From contig JAIQDT010000108.1 in assembly GCA_021521415.1 (NCBI GenBank), positions 385,501 to 449,500 of the forward strand: a DNA stretch of 64,000 nt, written 5' to 3'. The notes under the pieces were generated by a model. It did not search any database, was not told where the DNA came from, and saw nothing but the letters and a program-made list of their open reading frames with translations. Positions 1 to 12,289 of the stretch are shown here, piece by piece. Origin of the DNA: Bidens hawaiensis (lineage: Eukaryota; Streptophyta; Magnoliopsida; Asterales; Asteraceae). Every line of letters starts with the position of its first letter. Position 1 is the first letter of the stretch. The translations under genes were made by a program, and so were the position numbers.

Positions 1-2293
1 TTTCATATTGCATCTAGGAGATAGAGGTTGTGGGTTATAGTTTACTTTTAATTTGTAGTTTGGTACCGTATTATTCTTTTGTATTATTATATTATAAATA
101 TATTTTGGTATATTGTTAGTTCAAATACTAGCTGGATTATTATGGATTTGGAACTATGATCCGGGTTTGAAAAAATTAAGTATATTTTTTTACAAGTTCT
201 TATGTTATTTTTTTTATATTTTCAACCGTGTGTAACACGGGCTTAAGTTATAAAATGGATTTGGAACCATGGACTCGTGCTGCAAGTTATAAAATATTTT
301 AACTTATCATTTATCTTTGTTAGTCTTTGTATGTTTTTGTATTTGATATAAATAAGTTATGCTATCATATAATTCATGTAAAATAATCATTTATTTATAA
401 GTACAACATTTGCATTTCATTAAATTTATATGATGTTACAGATATATATCATGTTTTTAAATATGTTTCACCGTGTGTAACACGGGTACTATCCTAACTT
501 ATGTTTAATATGTGTGTTTGTTTAACATGATAGTGAAAAAATATTATGATTTTGATGACCAGTTTGTTGCATTTTTTTAAAAGCATCTGAATTTTATGAT
601 TGTGGTTATAAAGTTATGTTAAAATTTATGATTCTCTAAAATGTTTCCTTGTGAAATTTTATGATTGTCTATATTTATATAGTAATTGTTACATTCACAC
701 ATTTTGTTTTTAGTTTTACATAATCCTCTAGATATTAATGTTAACATAAACTCATTATGACATACATTAACATTTTAGTTTATACTTAATTTTAGTTTAA
801 TACTTAATGAGGTTGCATAGTTTGTTTTGTTTTTCAGGTTCTAAAGCAAAATGTTTTTATTTTTGGACGGAAATTTTTGAAGTTCATGCTAGGATAATAC
901 GGTTTAAACATTTTCATGACTTTGCTAATATAGACAAGTTTGTGTAACTATTAGCGTTTTATGTAGACAATCTTACTCTTTAATATTTTTGTTAGGTCAT
1001 CTAGATGTAAAATATTTGTTTTCTGTAATATATTATTTATGAAATTTTATGGTTGGCTATACTTATTTTGTTATTTATATGTTAGTAATTATTAAACCTG
1101 TTGTTATGTTAGGTTTATATTTTATTTAATCTGCAATTGTTTTGTATAAATTTTCAGATGTATTAGAAAAATGGATTTTCTTTTGGTATATTTTTGAAGA
1201 TGTTCATGATGGTTTAATATCAATGAACATTATTAGTTATTTTGTTAATGTGTTTTGGTTGTTTGGTTTAAATTAACTTCTTGTAATTTTGAAGTTTTAA
1301 TATAAAGACAATGTAAATCTATAACGATTTGGTACAAATCATTGAAGAAGTATTATGTTTATTTAAATTGATGTTTAACTTGATTATGCTTAGTGACATG
1401 TTATTTCACCCGCGTAACAACAAAACAAGTTGTAATTGTTGTGAAATGACCCCTAAGCCAGTATTTATTTTGTGTAACCCGAGAATTTAGATTGATTTTT
1501 TTTTTCCAATTTAGGGCACCTTCAAACTTGTGGTGACTGGTGAGATAACAAGTTGACTCTTTTAATATAGTTCTACACATTATAATCTCAAACTCGTTAA
1601 ATGAATATTTTTCTTTGGTCCGACTTAAGTTACTTGCCGAATAATTTATCAACATATATTAGTTCATTGAACGGATTTTTTTTTCTGGTTAAAAAGGATT
1701 TTGTAAATTTGGCACTTGGTTTACAATATTTTTGATTTTGTTTGATGTATATCATGTTTGTCGTCATAGAAAGAAAATAATATAAAACGTTAAACAATAA
1801 TGGTGGAAACTAAAATGTAGCCCCTTTGTATGTTTATATGATTTTGACATAACCAAACCCGGCCTTAAGATCTAGAGTCTTGTTTACATCCTATTTGGGT
1901 CATTTGGACACAATATGCATGAAAAATATGTGGATAGGAAGGCTTGATAATGTAGTCTCATTTTCTTGCAACCTGAAAACTTTGATTTGAAAACAAACTC
2001 AATGCTAACTTGGGTGTCAATTTCTGACACTAGACAAGTTTGATACAAGAAAATAAGGAATTTTTTGGTCGTCCTGTTTAACAGGTTTAATTAGCAGTAT
2101 GTGCTCGGGTTTTACATGTTTAACCCATTTATTAGAATGAATCATGTTCGAGATTACCTATGTAACCCGTTTATTCAAACACGTCAACTTGTTTAACAGG
2201 GCCGACCCAAATAGGGGTCAAGGAGGTCGACAGACCCATACCCATTTTTCCAAGAGGACCAGGATCATTAAAAAGAGTTATATATATATTTTA
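1..2293. other. AT-rich repeat-derived intergenic DNA, no gene
   Basis: No open frame with recognisable protein content was found on either strand. Two copies of the short hairpin CCGTGTGTAACACGG lie near 226-242 and 471-487. Such GC stems in AT-rich DNA are typical of Helitron 3' ends, and the second is followed by CTAA at 494-497, which fits the CTRR rule. The segments around 590-690 and 1030-1090 share the phrase GAAATTTTATG followed by similar flanks, suggesting internal duplication. I see no supportable gene here. Confidence 0.5.
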
Positions 2294-3375
2294 CTAGACG
2301 GGTGCCCGCGCGATGCAGCGGGTGCTTGACCCTATTAATCACGTAACAAATATGAGTGTTTATGATTCGATTAAAACCTTTAAGCCCTTTAAACCGGTCA
2401 TTGATTTGGTTTCTTTTTGCCTTTCTTTTTTTTTTTACTTTCGGTTAGTTGGTCGGTTTCAAATATTTCAAAACGTAGTGAACGATTGGTTCACGGTTTA
2501 TACTTGCAACCGGCCATATGACACCATACCAGATTGTAAATGTTAAATGCATTTCAATCTTTTTATTATTAATTATTAGATATGTTTTGTTAATATATTA
2601 GATACAGTTAAAATGTAATTGAACATAAATCTTTTTATTACAAAGAACTTGGTTATACAACTTTAAATTAACCTAATTGTAGTATAATTCTTTTTGTGAT
2701 ATTTGTTGTTATTATTTCGCGTCCTAGATCTTCCATTAATATTTATCATTTATGTGGCTAAAAGTATCATTTTTTATTTATGATCTTCTCAAGTATCATA
2801 TTATGTTGGTGTTTAGTTATATTTATGATACATTTAAATTAAAAATTATTTTAAACTAAATTTATTATTAAAGTTTAAATTATGAAACCACACTGGAACC
2901 AAGCCATTGGTAACGATTCGGTTTCTACTTTCAATGGTTAAGTTTGGTTTTGGACGACAAAAAATCAGTATTAACGGCTGGGGTCACAAGTTTTACTTAA
3001 AAACTATCAAAACCGACACTAAACAACCATACATAACATATTAATTTATTTAAATTGAAAAAAATTATAACAATATCATATTCAAATTAAAGAGAATAAA
3101 ATGCTCGTTTTTATTATATAATTTTTTTATAAAAATATTAACGTATGAAAAAGCTATAGTCGTTTAAAAATCATGGGTGAGAAGTTGGTTTAAAGTTTAA
3201 ATTAAAAACATAATATGGTTAAAGATGATGGACCAAACTTGTAAGTTGAATGAATTGTGTTTAAAAGAAAAGTTTACCCTTACTAACACATGTACTTTTT
3301 ACATTAGCATTTGTAAAACTCTTAAAATTAAGTGTCTTAATTTGCCTTTGTTTGGTGTATTATATATAGTATAGA
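2294..3375 (-). mobile_element. Short non-autonomous Helitron, complete ends
   Basis: Read on the minus strand, the element starts with TCTATACTATATATAATA (from 3375) and ends with CTAG (2294-2297). A GC hairpin (CCCGC...GCGGG, 2305-2322) sits just inside the 3' end. The bases outside are A before the 5' TC and T after the 3' CTAG, exactly the A^T insertion site used by Helitrons, which make no target duplication. Length is 1082 bp, too short for a RepHel protein, and none is visible, so it must have moved with an autonomous partner. The interior is AT-rich and noncoding. Confidence 0.7.
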
Positions 3376-3729
3376 TATATAATATTGTGTTAAATTATAA
3401 GTATATAAAATGGCAACTTGATGCAATGGAAATAGTGATAGTATAGAGAATGAAGGTTATGGGTTTAATACTCATTGGTTATTCTTTTATTTTATTTCAA
3501 AAAACTTTTATTTTGTGTTTTATATGGGCTATTTTCTATTTTTATTATTATTCTTTTTTTGATTTAGTTCGTATTGCGCTTTGAAATGCAACCCAGTTGG
3601 TAAAATTGTCCAATTACTATTTATCACATAATTAAAAATATGACTTCAAAGGCCATTTTTTATGTTTATCCCAAGCCCCAAAAATTTAATGGATTCTTAG
3701 AAATCGCTATGTTGTTTAAAAAAACAATG
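3376..3729. other. Short intergenic stretch, nothing coding
   Basis: AT-rich sequence between the Helitron and the first LTR retrotransposon. A phrase near 3440-3475 resembles a decayed tRNA-type B box, but no A box or body could be matched to it. Confidence 0.4.
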
Positions 3730-4127
3730 TATATTGTAAGGTCCCAAGCCCGAGTGCCCTGCTTGAACGTTGGATTTTCTTATAAACTCAGTTTGTTACA
3801 GCGGAAGCACATACAATTGGCAGCGAAAACAAAAAATTTTACACATTTATCTTTTCCTAACCAATCTTCATTATGAATAGCCTCGTACGCACCTCAAGCT
3901 CCCCACGTCATTAACAATACTTGTATGAATATTAAAAGTCAGCTACACGCTGAGTGAGTTCCGACGTTTCTTTATGTTCATAAAATATGATTTATAAATA
4001 AATTACATATTTTGAACATTCATACATAAATTAACATTATTCATTCATTATTTACTTGTTTCTATGTACGTCTATCAAGCCTCCTTTCTTGCTCATAACC
4101 AGCCATCTATTCTTGCTCATAACCGAG

Positions 4128-6939
4128 TGTAACATCCCAAATTTTCGATCAAAATTTGACAACTTAGGTAAGTTGAAGGATAAAAAATAATCTCAAATAT
4201 AAGTAATGAGAAAATTTAGATAAAGAAAATAAAAACATTTTATAAGGAAATAAAAATAAAGAAAATCTATTTCAAGTAAAGAGAATGGAAGAAAGAAAAC
4301 CCATCCCATATGAAAAAGATGCAAGAAAGTGGAAGCATTCCATATGGGTATAAATAAGTAGGGATGGCAACGGGCCGGGTTCGGGCCGGGTATTGGCAAT
4401 CCTATGCCCATAACCGTTTGTAAAATCGTGTCCCATACCCGGCCCATTACCCGTCGGGTTTCGATAGGGTTTACCCGTTGGGACTTTCAAGTACATTTTT
4501 TTAATCGTTATATTTATTTTATACATTTTATTCATACAAATATTACAAATTTAAATATAATGCACTCAATATATAAAAGTGTGACAATAAATAAATAATA
4601 TCATTATAACTTTTATATATAATTTATTATGTGCTTCACAACCTATGAAATACAAAGAATTTTTTGGGTATCCAATTCGGGTAAATAGTGCGGGTAAACG
4701 GGTATGTGTTTTCGGGTAATCGGGCCGGGTATCATCTAATCTCATACCCGGCCCATACCCGTGAAAATTTTTAAAACCTAATCCCATACCCATCGGGTTT
4801 CGGGTATACCCGTCCCAGTTGTTTCGGGTATACCCTTCGGGCTCGGGCTTTTTTGCCATAAGAAATATGGAATCCATCCCACATGGAAAGTGGTAAAGAA
4901 ATGGAAGCACTTTATAAAGAAGAAAGTTTCCATAGTTATATTCTTTTATGCTAAGTATGCACCAAATGGTCCTAGTGTAGGGTGTGGAGCACCCGACGAG
5001 CACGAGCTCGGGCGAGGGCGAGGACGAGGATGTGGACGAAGGCGAAGGGTGTTGGGCGCAACGTGGCGCACTTCGCACGCTCGCATCGCCACGAGCCGCT
5101 TGAGAGCCGCCTTAATATTTTTGGACAATGGAGTTAGACCAGGACGTAACAAGCTACCAAAAGATAAGAGACCAAAAATGAAAATGATTATATCCAGGGA
5201 CCCATCGCGACCCATCGCATATCGCAATGGGTTCCGTTTTCAGCTACAAATAGAAAGGTCATGGCACATTCATTTCACACCAAAATTCCACCCTCTCTCT
5301 CTCTCTAGAATCACTTTCTCTCTCTACATCGTTTTGTGTGCCGATCATCATTTGGTGTGCCGAACCTCGTAACCCGTGCCAAATGTTTCCTCGAAGTGCG
5401 TGCCACCATAAAAACCCGACATTCTATCTCGAAGTACGTGCACGAACCGGCGACCCCCCGATTGTTGCCTCAATTTACGTGCCAAGAAAAGTATATTAAG
5501 AATACCCCGACATTCGTGCAAGTGCGGAGGTGCTGCCGAAAGTATAGGTAATTATTAAGCTATGAAAGGTAGGGGGTCTGTCCAAATAAAATATTAGTAT
5601 TCCAAAGGCTTAAACCCTAGTTGAAGGTATAGCCTATATCTTGATCAAATTAAAAAGGTAACAATTAAATAAATATTTCTTTGTGATTAAGAAATGCAAA
5701 ATTATATAAACAAAGGTTATAGCAAAAATATAGTTTGTTCATGATTAAGAAACCTAAGCTTTTACATACAAAGGATATAGTTGAAATGTTTAAAGAAAAG
5801 TAAAAGTTTATATACAAAAGTTATAGTCAAAATAGTGTTTCTTTATTATTAAGAAACATAAGACTTAACATACAAAGGGTATAGATAAATGACGTTTCTT
5901 CTTGAAGCAAAAACATATCATAAACATTTCTTCTTAAAGAGGAAACATAGTACATGATTAGCAAATAAAGAAAAGAAATTCACGCCCAAATTTTTTTTTA
6001 TACAAACAAATGATCAATCAAGGTTTAAGCTATCAAAACCAGACTAAAGGTCTATAGCCGGATTAAGAGACAATCTGAGTATTTATATAAACCTATTTCA
6101 TTATATAGGTCAATCATTCATTGATTCACAAAGGTTTTCAAACGAGATCACCACATCATTCAGAACAGACAGTCACAGGTGAATGCGTTAAACCTTTTTC
6201 AGTCAAGATAAACGGGTTGTATATCTTAAAGACAGTCAAATAAAGATTTATGAGATTTCATGATCCTTATTAAAATACAAGATAGAGAATAAAAGCAAAG
6301 CTTAGACCGAGTACACATGTGTCTGGATCCAAAAATAATTAATCTAGTCTATCAATCAAGGCTATGTGGCCGCAGACTAGAGATCATAATAAAAGTTTTC
6401 CAATGGGCGTCAGTTCCTGGAGAACCGTAATTGTGTGTGTATGGAAAGTGGTACAAATCCAAGAAATAAGAGACGTTTCTGCTGAAGGTGCTCCAGAAAA
6501 CTATCTTGTTAGTCAAAGAAAGATTTATAAAATGTTTTTAGAGTCAATGATTCACTAGCATATCGTTGACGTATTTTCCCAACATTTCAGGAAATATAGT
6601 TAGCACGGGTAGCAAGGATTTATAGCCACTCAAAGAAGATAGATGTTCGCAAGGTAGAGATGGCTCAGTTTTATATTGTTAAAAGAATGTAAACAATATG
6701 ATTTGTAAAATCAAACGAAGTTTATAAATTAAACACTCGGGTATTTATTATCCGATAAGCTTTCTAAATAAAAAAATATTTTTATTATTATTATAAATAA
6801 AGGTTTACAATTAAATTGTCGTTTCAAAAATATATTAATATTTTATTATAAATTAAAGACTTCCGCTAAACTCTGATATATTTACAAAACAGGTACCAAC
6901 TATTGGTCACACGTCTAGGCCATAAGTCGGGGTGTGACT
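4128..6939 (+). mobile_element. Solo LTR nested in the left LTR
   Basis: Starts TGTAACATCCC and ends GGGGTGTGACT, inserted in the 24-bp array with target duplication CCGAG at 4123-4127 and 6940-6944. The last base is T where CA is expected, probably a point change. Its right end closely matches the reverse complement of the solo LTR at 8735-10816 and the LTR end at 16279, so all three belong to one family. The LTR carries a nested hAT-type element (4359-4859), a GC-rich patch at 4975-5110 and a CT-rich run near 5290-5325. Open frames here are short and unrelated to known proteins. Confidence 0.72.
4359..4859 (+). mobile_element. hAT-type miniature element, right end damaged
   Basis: Begins TAGGGATGGCAA and ends with TTTTTTGCCAT, matching in inverted orientation the copy at 7791-8294. 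The interior is full of GGGTA/CGGGCC-type short repeats. The last five bases of the right terminal inverted repeat (CCCTA expected) are missing, and I found no 8-bp target duplication. Confidence 0.6.
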
Positions 6940-6944
6940 CCGAG

Positions 6945-7175
6945 CCTCCTATTCTTGCTCATAATCGAGCCGTCTATTCTTGCTCATAACCGAGCCGTCT
7001 TTTCTTGCTCATAACCAAGCCGTCTTTTCTTGCTCATAACCGATCCGCCTATTATTGCTCATAACCGAGCCTTTTTTTCTTGCTCATAACCGAGCAGTCT
7101 TTTCTTGCTCATAACCGAGCGGTCATTTCTTGCTCATAACCGAGCCGTCTTTTCTTGTTCATAACCGAGCCATTG
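6945..7175 (+). repeat. 24-bp tandem array inside left LTR (array A)
   Basis: About nine units built on TTGCTCATAACCGAGC followed by a variable CGTCTTTTC-like part. The left part of the same array lies at 4084-4127, before the nested solo LTR. The right LTR has the equivalent array at about 14405-14620, so the array is an ancestral LTR feature and not a local expansion. Confidence 0.8.
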
Positions 7176-7790
7176 AAGTTTAGAGGGGTTTACCATTCTA
7201 ACTTGATGTGATTGAATGAGGCCTGAATGCTCTACACATGAACACATACCCATTCTTCTATACATAACGTTCATACACATTTACATTCATATAAACATTC
7301 TACACAAGTATTAGTTAGGCTTGCTCCCTAACTTTTCCTATTCTATCAATTAACATTCAAGATATACATCATTAATTAAAATTGTGTATATCAATTCTAT
7401 ACGAGTACGCATACAGGCCCAATAACATTTAAAGGTAGAATGGGGGCTAGAAGTCACCTACATCCTATTACGTTCCGACTTAAAGGTAACTCCTTTCTTC
7501 AACAAGGCACGGCTAACTGTTGAAATGCATAAGTATTAGTTAACCATTTAACTACAATCTTAAGAAATCATGTTAGTAACTCGAGCTAACCAAGTTAATG
7601 AGGTTAACTGAGCATACTTGATGAACTAGACTTGATAGTTAAGCTTATTTTATCTAACGGAGTTACATTGATTAACTAAGGTAGTTATTAAATTATTTAT
7701 TTTTCTTACATTTAACGCTCATACTCTTCAATTATTATATTTATATATTTCATTTATTATATATATATATTTCGTTCACCGGCTAACTTT

Positions 7791-8294
7791 TAGCGATGGC
7801 AAAAAAGCCTGAACCCAGCAAGTATACCCGAAACAAATGGGACGGGTATACCCTAAACCTGATGGGTATGGGCCGGGTATGGGATTAGGATTTAAAGAAT
7901 TTTGTGGGTAGGGGACGGGTATGTGATTAGATGATACCCGGCCCGATTACCCAAAAACGCATACCCGTTTACCCGAACCATATACCTGAATTATATACTC
8001 GAAAAATTCTTTGTATTTCATAGGATATGAAGCATATATATAAAAGACTATATAAAATTTATAATGATATTACTCTTTTATTGCCATGCTTTTATATATG
8101 GAGTGCATTATATTTAAATTTGTAATAATTGTTGTATGAAAAAAGGTATAAAATAATTATAACGATTAAAAAATGTACTTCAAAGTCCCAACCGATATAC
8201 CCGATACCGGACGAGTAATGGGCCGAGTATGGGACACGATTTTACAAACGGGTATGGGCTTGGGATTACCAATACCCAGCCATTGCCATCCCTA
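7791..8294 (-). mobile_element. hAT-type miniature element with 8-bp target duplication
   Basis: Ends TAGCGATGGCAA...TTGCCATCCCTA. Flanks CTAACTTT (7783-7790) and CTAACTTG (8295-8302) form an 8-bp duplication with one mismatch. The right LTR near 16630-16665 shows the uninterrupted site (GGCTAAGTTGTC), an internal empty-site control that defines the insertion. It is the reverse-oriented relative of 4359-4859 and has no transposase. Confidence 0.78.
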
Positions 8295-8474
8295 CTAACT
8301 TGTCTTTTAAAAACTAACGGGACTTAACGGAGTTGACGAGGCCGGTTAGCTCGGTCTATTTTGTTTGGATTAGCTTAGGTTATAGTGGACTAGGCCTAAT
8401 AGCTCAAAGTGTACTTGATCAGACCCAAACAGCTCATACGGGCAATTGGGCTTTAGCTTGCATCTAAGCACGTT

Positions 8475-8734
8475 GTTCTTTGATTTGCATGGAGGTCTCT
8501 GATTTGTATTGAGTTATATGATTTGCGTTGACTTCTCCGATTTTCATAGAGTTCTTTGATTTCCATTGAGTTCTCTAATTTGCATGGAGTTCCCTTATTT
8601 GCATTGAGTTCTCTGATTCGCATTGAGTTCTCTTATTTGCATGGAGTTTTTAGATTTGCATTGAGTTCTCTAATTTGCATGGAGTTCGCAGATTTGCATT
8701 GAGTTCTCTATTTTGCATTGTGTTCTCTGATATG
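8475..8734 (+). repeat. 20-bp tandem array inside left LTR (array B), left part
   Basis: Units of about 20 bp, such as GATTTGCATTGAGTTCTCT, repeated roughly a dozen times with drift. The array continues at 10822-10980 after the inserted solo LTR and is also present in the right LTR at about 17065-17275. Confidence 0.8.
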
Positions 8735-10816
8735 TGTCACACCCCAACGCGGCCTAGGCGTATAACACATATGTTGGTACCACATTTGTAAATATATCAG
8801 AGATACGTGTTTAAAGCGGAAGTTATATTTATGTGGATTTATAATATTTACATTACAAAAGACGAGATTATAAAATACCCGTTTAAAGTATTACTTGTTT
8901 ATACAAAAGATTAATTGTTTATATTAAACTACCATTATATTTTTAATGTTTTAACAAAACAATCCTAGCCATCGGATATCTAAGCACTTCGAGCATTCCA
9001 AGCTCCTATTCTTGATTACCTGCAAAATGTTTAGAAAATACGTCAGCAACACATGCTGGTGAATAAGCTGACGCATAAAATATTTTTCTTTACTTGATTA
9101 CCCCTCGAGACATAACTTAGGTCCGGCCCATCGTGGATTAGGAATAATCAAGCTTAAAAACAAAACACAACTATAAACTTAAGTCACACACAAGACACCC
9201 CAGCAAACACCGCAGCGTTCGACATACTTAGGTACCATACGTATACACATGGTCAGTCTCACTCGGACGTAACTTAGGCCCGGCCCATTGTGGCGGAGGT
9301 CATGACCAGGTGTGGTGCGGTGTGCCCACCGACTTTTTACCACATTTTTAAGGATCCAAACAAACGTGCACGACATCCTGAGGGCTAGCGATTACTTTTT
9401 TATAATGTTTTAGAGATACGTAATCTCATGTAATTCTTTTAATTTATTTGACTCGATTAAACAAGTTTATAAAGTTGGGTGTATTCACCTTTTCTTTTGA
9501 ATTGATCAGCTTCAATAAACTGACCGGTTCTTTCCCTTTTTTGCTATCTCGCATTTATATTACGAGTATAACCTTTTGTTAGTCGGATCTTTAATCCGGC
9601 TTAAGACCTTTAGTCTCTTTTTATAATCTTTACCTCGATTATATTTTCTTCACGGACCTTTAGTTCAGAACAACTTTTCTTTATTTTAAACCTTTAGTTT
9701 AAAAGTATCTTTCCTTTCTTTTCTTTTATAAGTTAAAACTCTTTACTTTAACTTGTTTACTTTTCTTTTCTTTTCTTTTACAAGAAAAGCGTTTAGTTTA
9801 ACTTATTTTATTTTTCTTAAAATACTATGTTTTTTCTTCTTTAAGAAATGTATACTTTTCTTTTACTTATTATTTAAGAATAATATTAAACTTAAATAAC
9901 ATTCATAACAAAGATATATCCCTCTTTCTTTTATATTTCTTTGTTATATTTTCTTTTATTATTTTTGAGGTAGAGTATATCCTCGACTTAAGATTTTAAG
10001 CCTTTTAATAATTTATTATTATTTTATTCGGATATTATGCCTACATTGGTTGGCTTATAACACCCTAGAAAATATAGCAACACTTCGACGTCTTTTACTT
10101 TTCCCGTGCTCTCCTTGATCAACAATTATCTTCGACACCTTTTCCTTTGCACGCAAAACGAGACACACCAATACTTTTCTACATATCAGCATGCTTATCA
10201 AGGCGGGTCATCGAGATGTCTCGGCCTATAATATAATAGCGTCAGTACTTTGGGGTATTGCACGTAGATCGAGGAAACGTCGGTATTTGGGAACAGTTTA
10301 CGAGAAGGTTTGGCACGATTATCGAGGTAGAGAGATGTTTTAGAGAGAGAAATAGTATGTGAATTTTGGTGTGAGGAGTGATATGGTCGAGCTTGCTATT
10401 TATAGACATTTCTGGGGACCCATCACAATACGCGATGGTCCCTTGGCTAAGCCGTCGCGTATCGCGATGTTGGTGATGTGAGTCACCAATAGCCCTGCCA
10501 CGTGACACCATGTGGTGGACGTGGTGCCACGTGGTGACACGTGTCAGCAAAAGTTCCACGTGTGGACATGTGGCATGACACGTGTCCAACTGTCATACCT
10601 CATTATCGCGATACGCGATGACGTTGGTGTTTTGACTGTCGCGTATCGCCATGATACCTATTTCTTGGTTTTATAAACAGCCCCTTCGCGATACGCGATG
10701 AGCTTGCCCTCTGATCCATCTTGTATCGCGATGGGTCTAGAAAACAAAATTTTACATTTTTGATCCTTGGACTTTGAAACTTGGTATTTTTGATCCGATA
10801 TTTTCACGATGTTACA
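8735..10816 (-). mobile_element. Solo LTR in reverse orientation, inserted in array B
   Basis: On the plus strand it runs from TGTCACACCCC to GATGTTACA, that is, TGTAACATC...GGGGTGTGACA on the minus strand. It is flanked by a perfect 5-bp duplication ATATG (8730-8734 and 10817-10821). Length is 2082 bp. It is the same family as 4128-6939. It carries a TTTTC-rich tract (about 9660-9990) and a cluster of near-palindromic TCGCGATACGCGA motifs (10425-10735). Confidence 0.78.
10395..10406 (-). promoter_or_regulatory. TATA box of the reverse solo LTR
   Basis: The minus strand reads CTATAAATAGC, a canonical plant TATA box. It is followed downstream on the minus strand by a CT-rich leader (CTCTCTC at about 10340-10350), as expected for the U3/R junction of an LTR. 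Whether it is still active cannot be judged. Confidence 0.5.
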
Positions 10817-11176
10817 ATATGCATGGAGCTCTCTGATTTGCATGAAGTTCTATGATTTACATTGTGTTCTCTGACTTGCATGGTGTACTCTAATTTGCAC
10901 TGAGTTCTCTGGTTTGCATTGAGTTCTCTAATTTGCATGGAGTTCTCTGTATTTCATTGAGTTCTCTTATTTGCATGGCAAGCCCAAATCCATTTATCCA
11001 TCTCGCATAAACGTTTTTCAAGAATAGGGATTCGATCTCCAATGAATCAACCACCGAGCTAACTTGTCCAGATGTTTATTCCTTCATCCCATCTCTTAAT
11101 AAACACATTCTAGTTGTTTCTTATTTCCCTCTTATCCTTATATAACCATTATTATTCATATTCATATTCATATTCA

Positions 11177-11178
<2 letters not shown>

Positions 11179-11251
<73 letters not shown>
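11179..11251 (+). repeat. (ATT)n microsatellite in left LTR
   Basis: About 24 ATT units. The right LTR has only a short ATT run here, but a long (TTA)n tract about 50 bp further on (about 17505-17564), so the two LTRs expanded different seeds. Confidence 0.9.
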
Positions 11252-11252
<1 letters not shown>

Positions 11253-12289
11253 CTTATTTACCAAATAACCTACACTATTATTATTATAAACCAAAGCTCT
11301 AACTTGGTTAAGTTCAAGTTCCAATCTTTATCTTGGTTTATAAACCCCGTTTTATTTAGATCTAGAATTCATAAACGAGCCAAACTTAAACAAAAGAGCT
11401 GATAACTTAAAACTTACCTCCAATCGATATAGATATTTAAAGTTTTCCTTCTTGTTTTCCTTGAAATGTCTTAAGCTTGTTCTTGCAAAATTCTTGTATT
11501 CAAGGTGTGTGTGTGTGTGTGTGTGTGTGTTTTGAGTGTGTGTTGGTGAATAGGAAAATGGTGACTAGTGTTAAGGAAAGCTTACGTTATATATATACCT
11601 CAAGCCAATGGACCCTTAGGATCATCTCAATTCTTTTGAATCCATAAATTTATAAGCCCAACACCATATTTCTTATTTAACATAATAAATACTACATAAT
11701 AACACCCAATAATAATAAATCCGTTATTATTATTTATTTTAAGATTTAGGATGTTACAAGTCTATCCACCTTATCAGTGGTTTCATGCTCGAAACCTACT
11801 TATCCCTTGTAAAATCAATACTTCTTGTATCCACTCATTTCTTTAAACATAGTCTCATCATTTCTTGAATCGTCTTAACTCCCTGGGTTATCCTTTTTAC
11901 TCCCAACCTTGTAGTTACCTAGTTGTGTTCATGAGTTTTAGCTATTCAAGGTAGCTTGTCCATGAAGCCTTCGATGACACGCTTCTTATCCCGACTTATC
12001 AAGTCTTGTTAATTTCGTCTTTTACGAGACGTTGTTTTATACCATTCTAACACTACTGTTTACCTTAACTTATAAGGTCACGCATCGCATGACTGTCATT
12101 CGCTCAAAAATTTATTTATAACATAATTCTATCCATAAACATCACATTCAAACATAAGTCAAAACTTTAAATTTAAACACTACGCACAAAATATTTAAGT
12201 TCATACATAACTTAAAACTTAAACAAAACAACTTATTCTTCTTGAATGCTCCATCCTGCAGCTTTTGGCATAAAGGAGTAAGTCTGGGT

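Larger units (their letters stand above)
3735..11758 (-). repeat. Left (3') LTR of the old gag-only element, interrupted
   Basis: Homologous to the right LTR at 14027-18008 along its length once three insertions are removed: a solo LTR at 4128-6939, a hAT-type miniature element at 7791-8294 and a reverse solo LTR at 8735-10816. It contains a 24-bp array (CTTGCTCATAACCGAG units), a 20-bp array (TTGCAT...GAGTTCTCTGAT units), an (ATT)n tract and a (GT)n tract. On the minus strand a TATATATA stretch near 11588-11600 occupies the place of the TATAAATA box of the related solo LTR at 49.6 kb. Confidence 0.75.

Noticed and set aside
4566..5372. Open frames of 160-170 codons on both strands near 5 kb
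   Set aside because: They lie inside a solo LTR and a GC-rich repeat patch, overlap each other antisense, and have low-complexity composition.
6945..7175. Direct-repeat array as a CRISPR
   Set aside because: Units are contiguous with no spacers of even length, the genome is plant nuclear, and the array is shared by both LTRs.
11121..11324. Asn-rich peptide gene
   Set aside because: It is a translation of the (ATT)n microsatellite.
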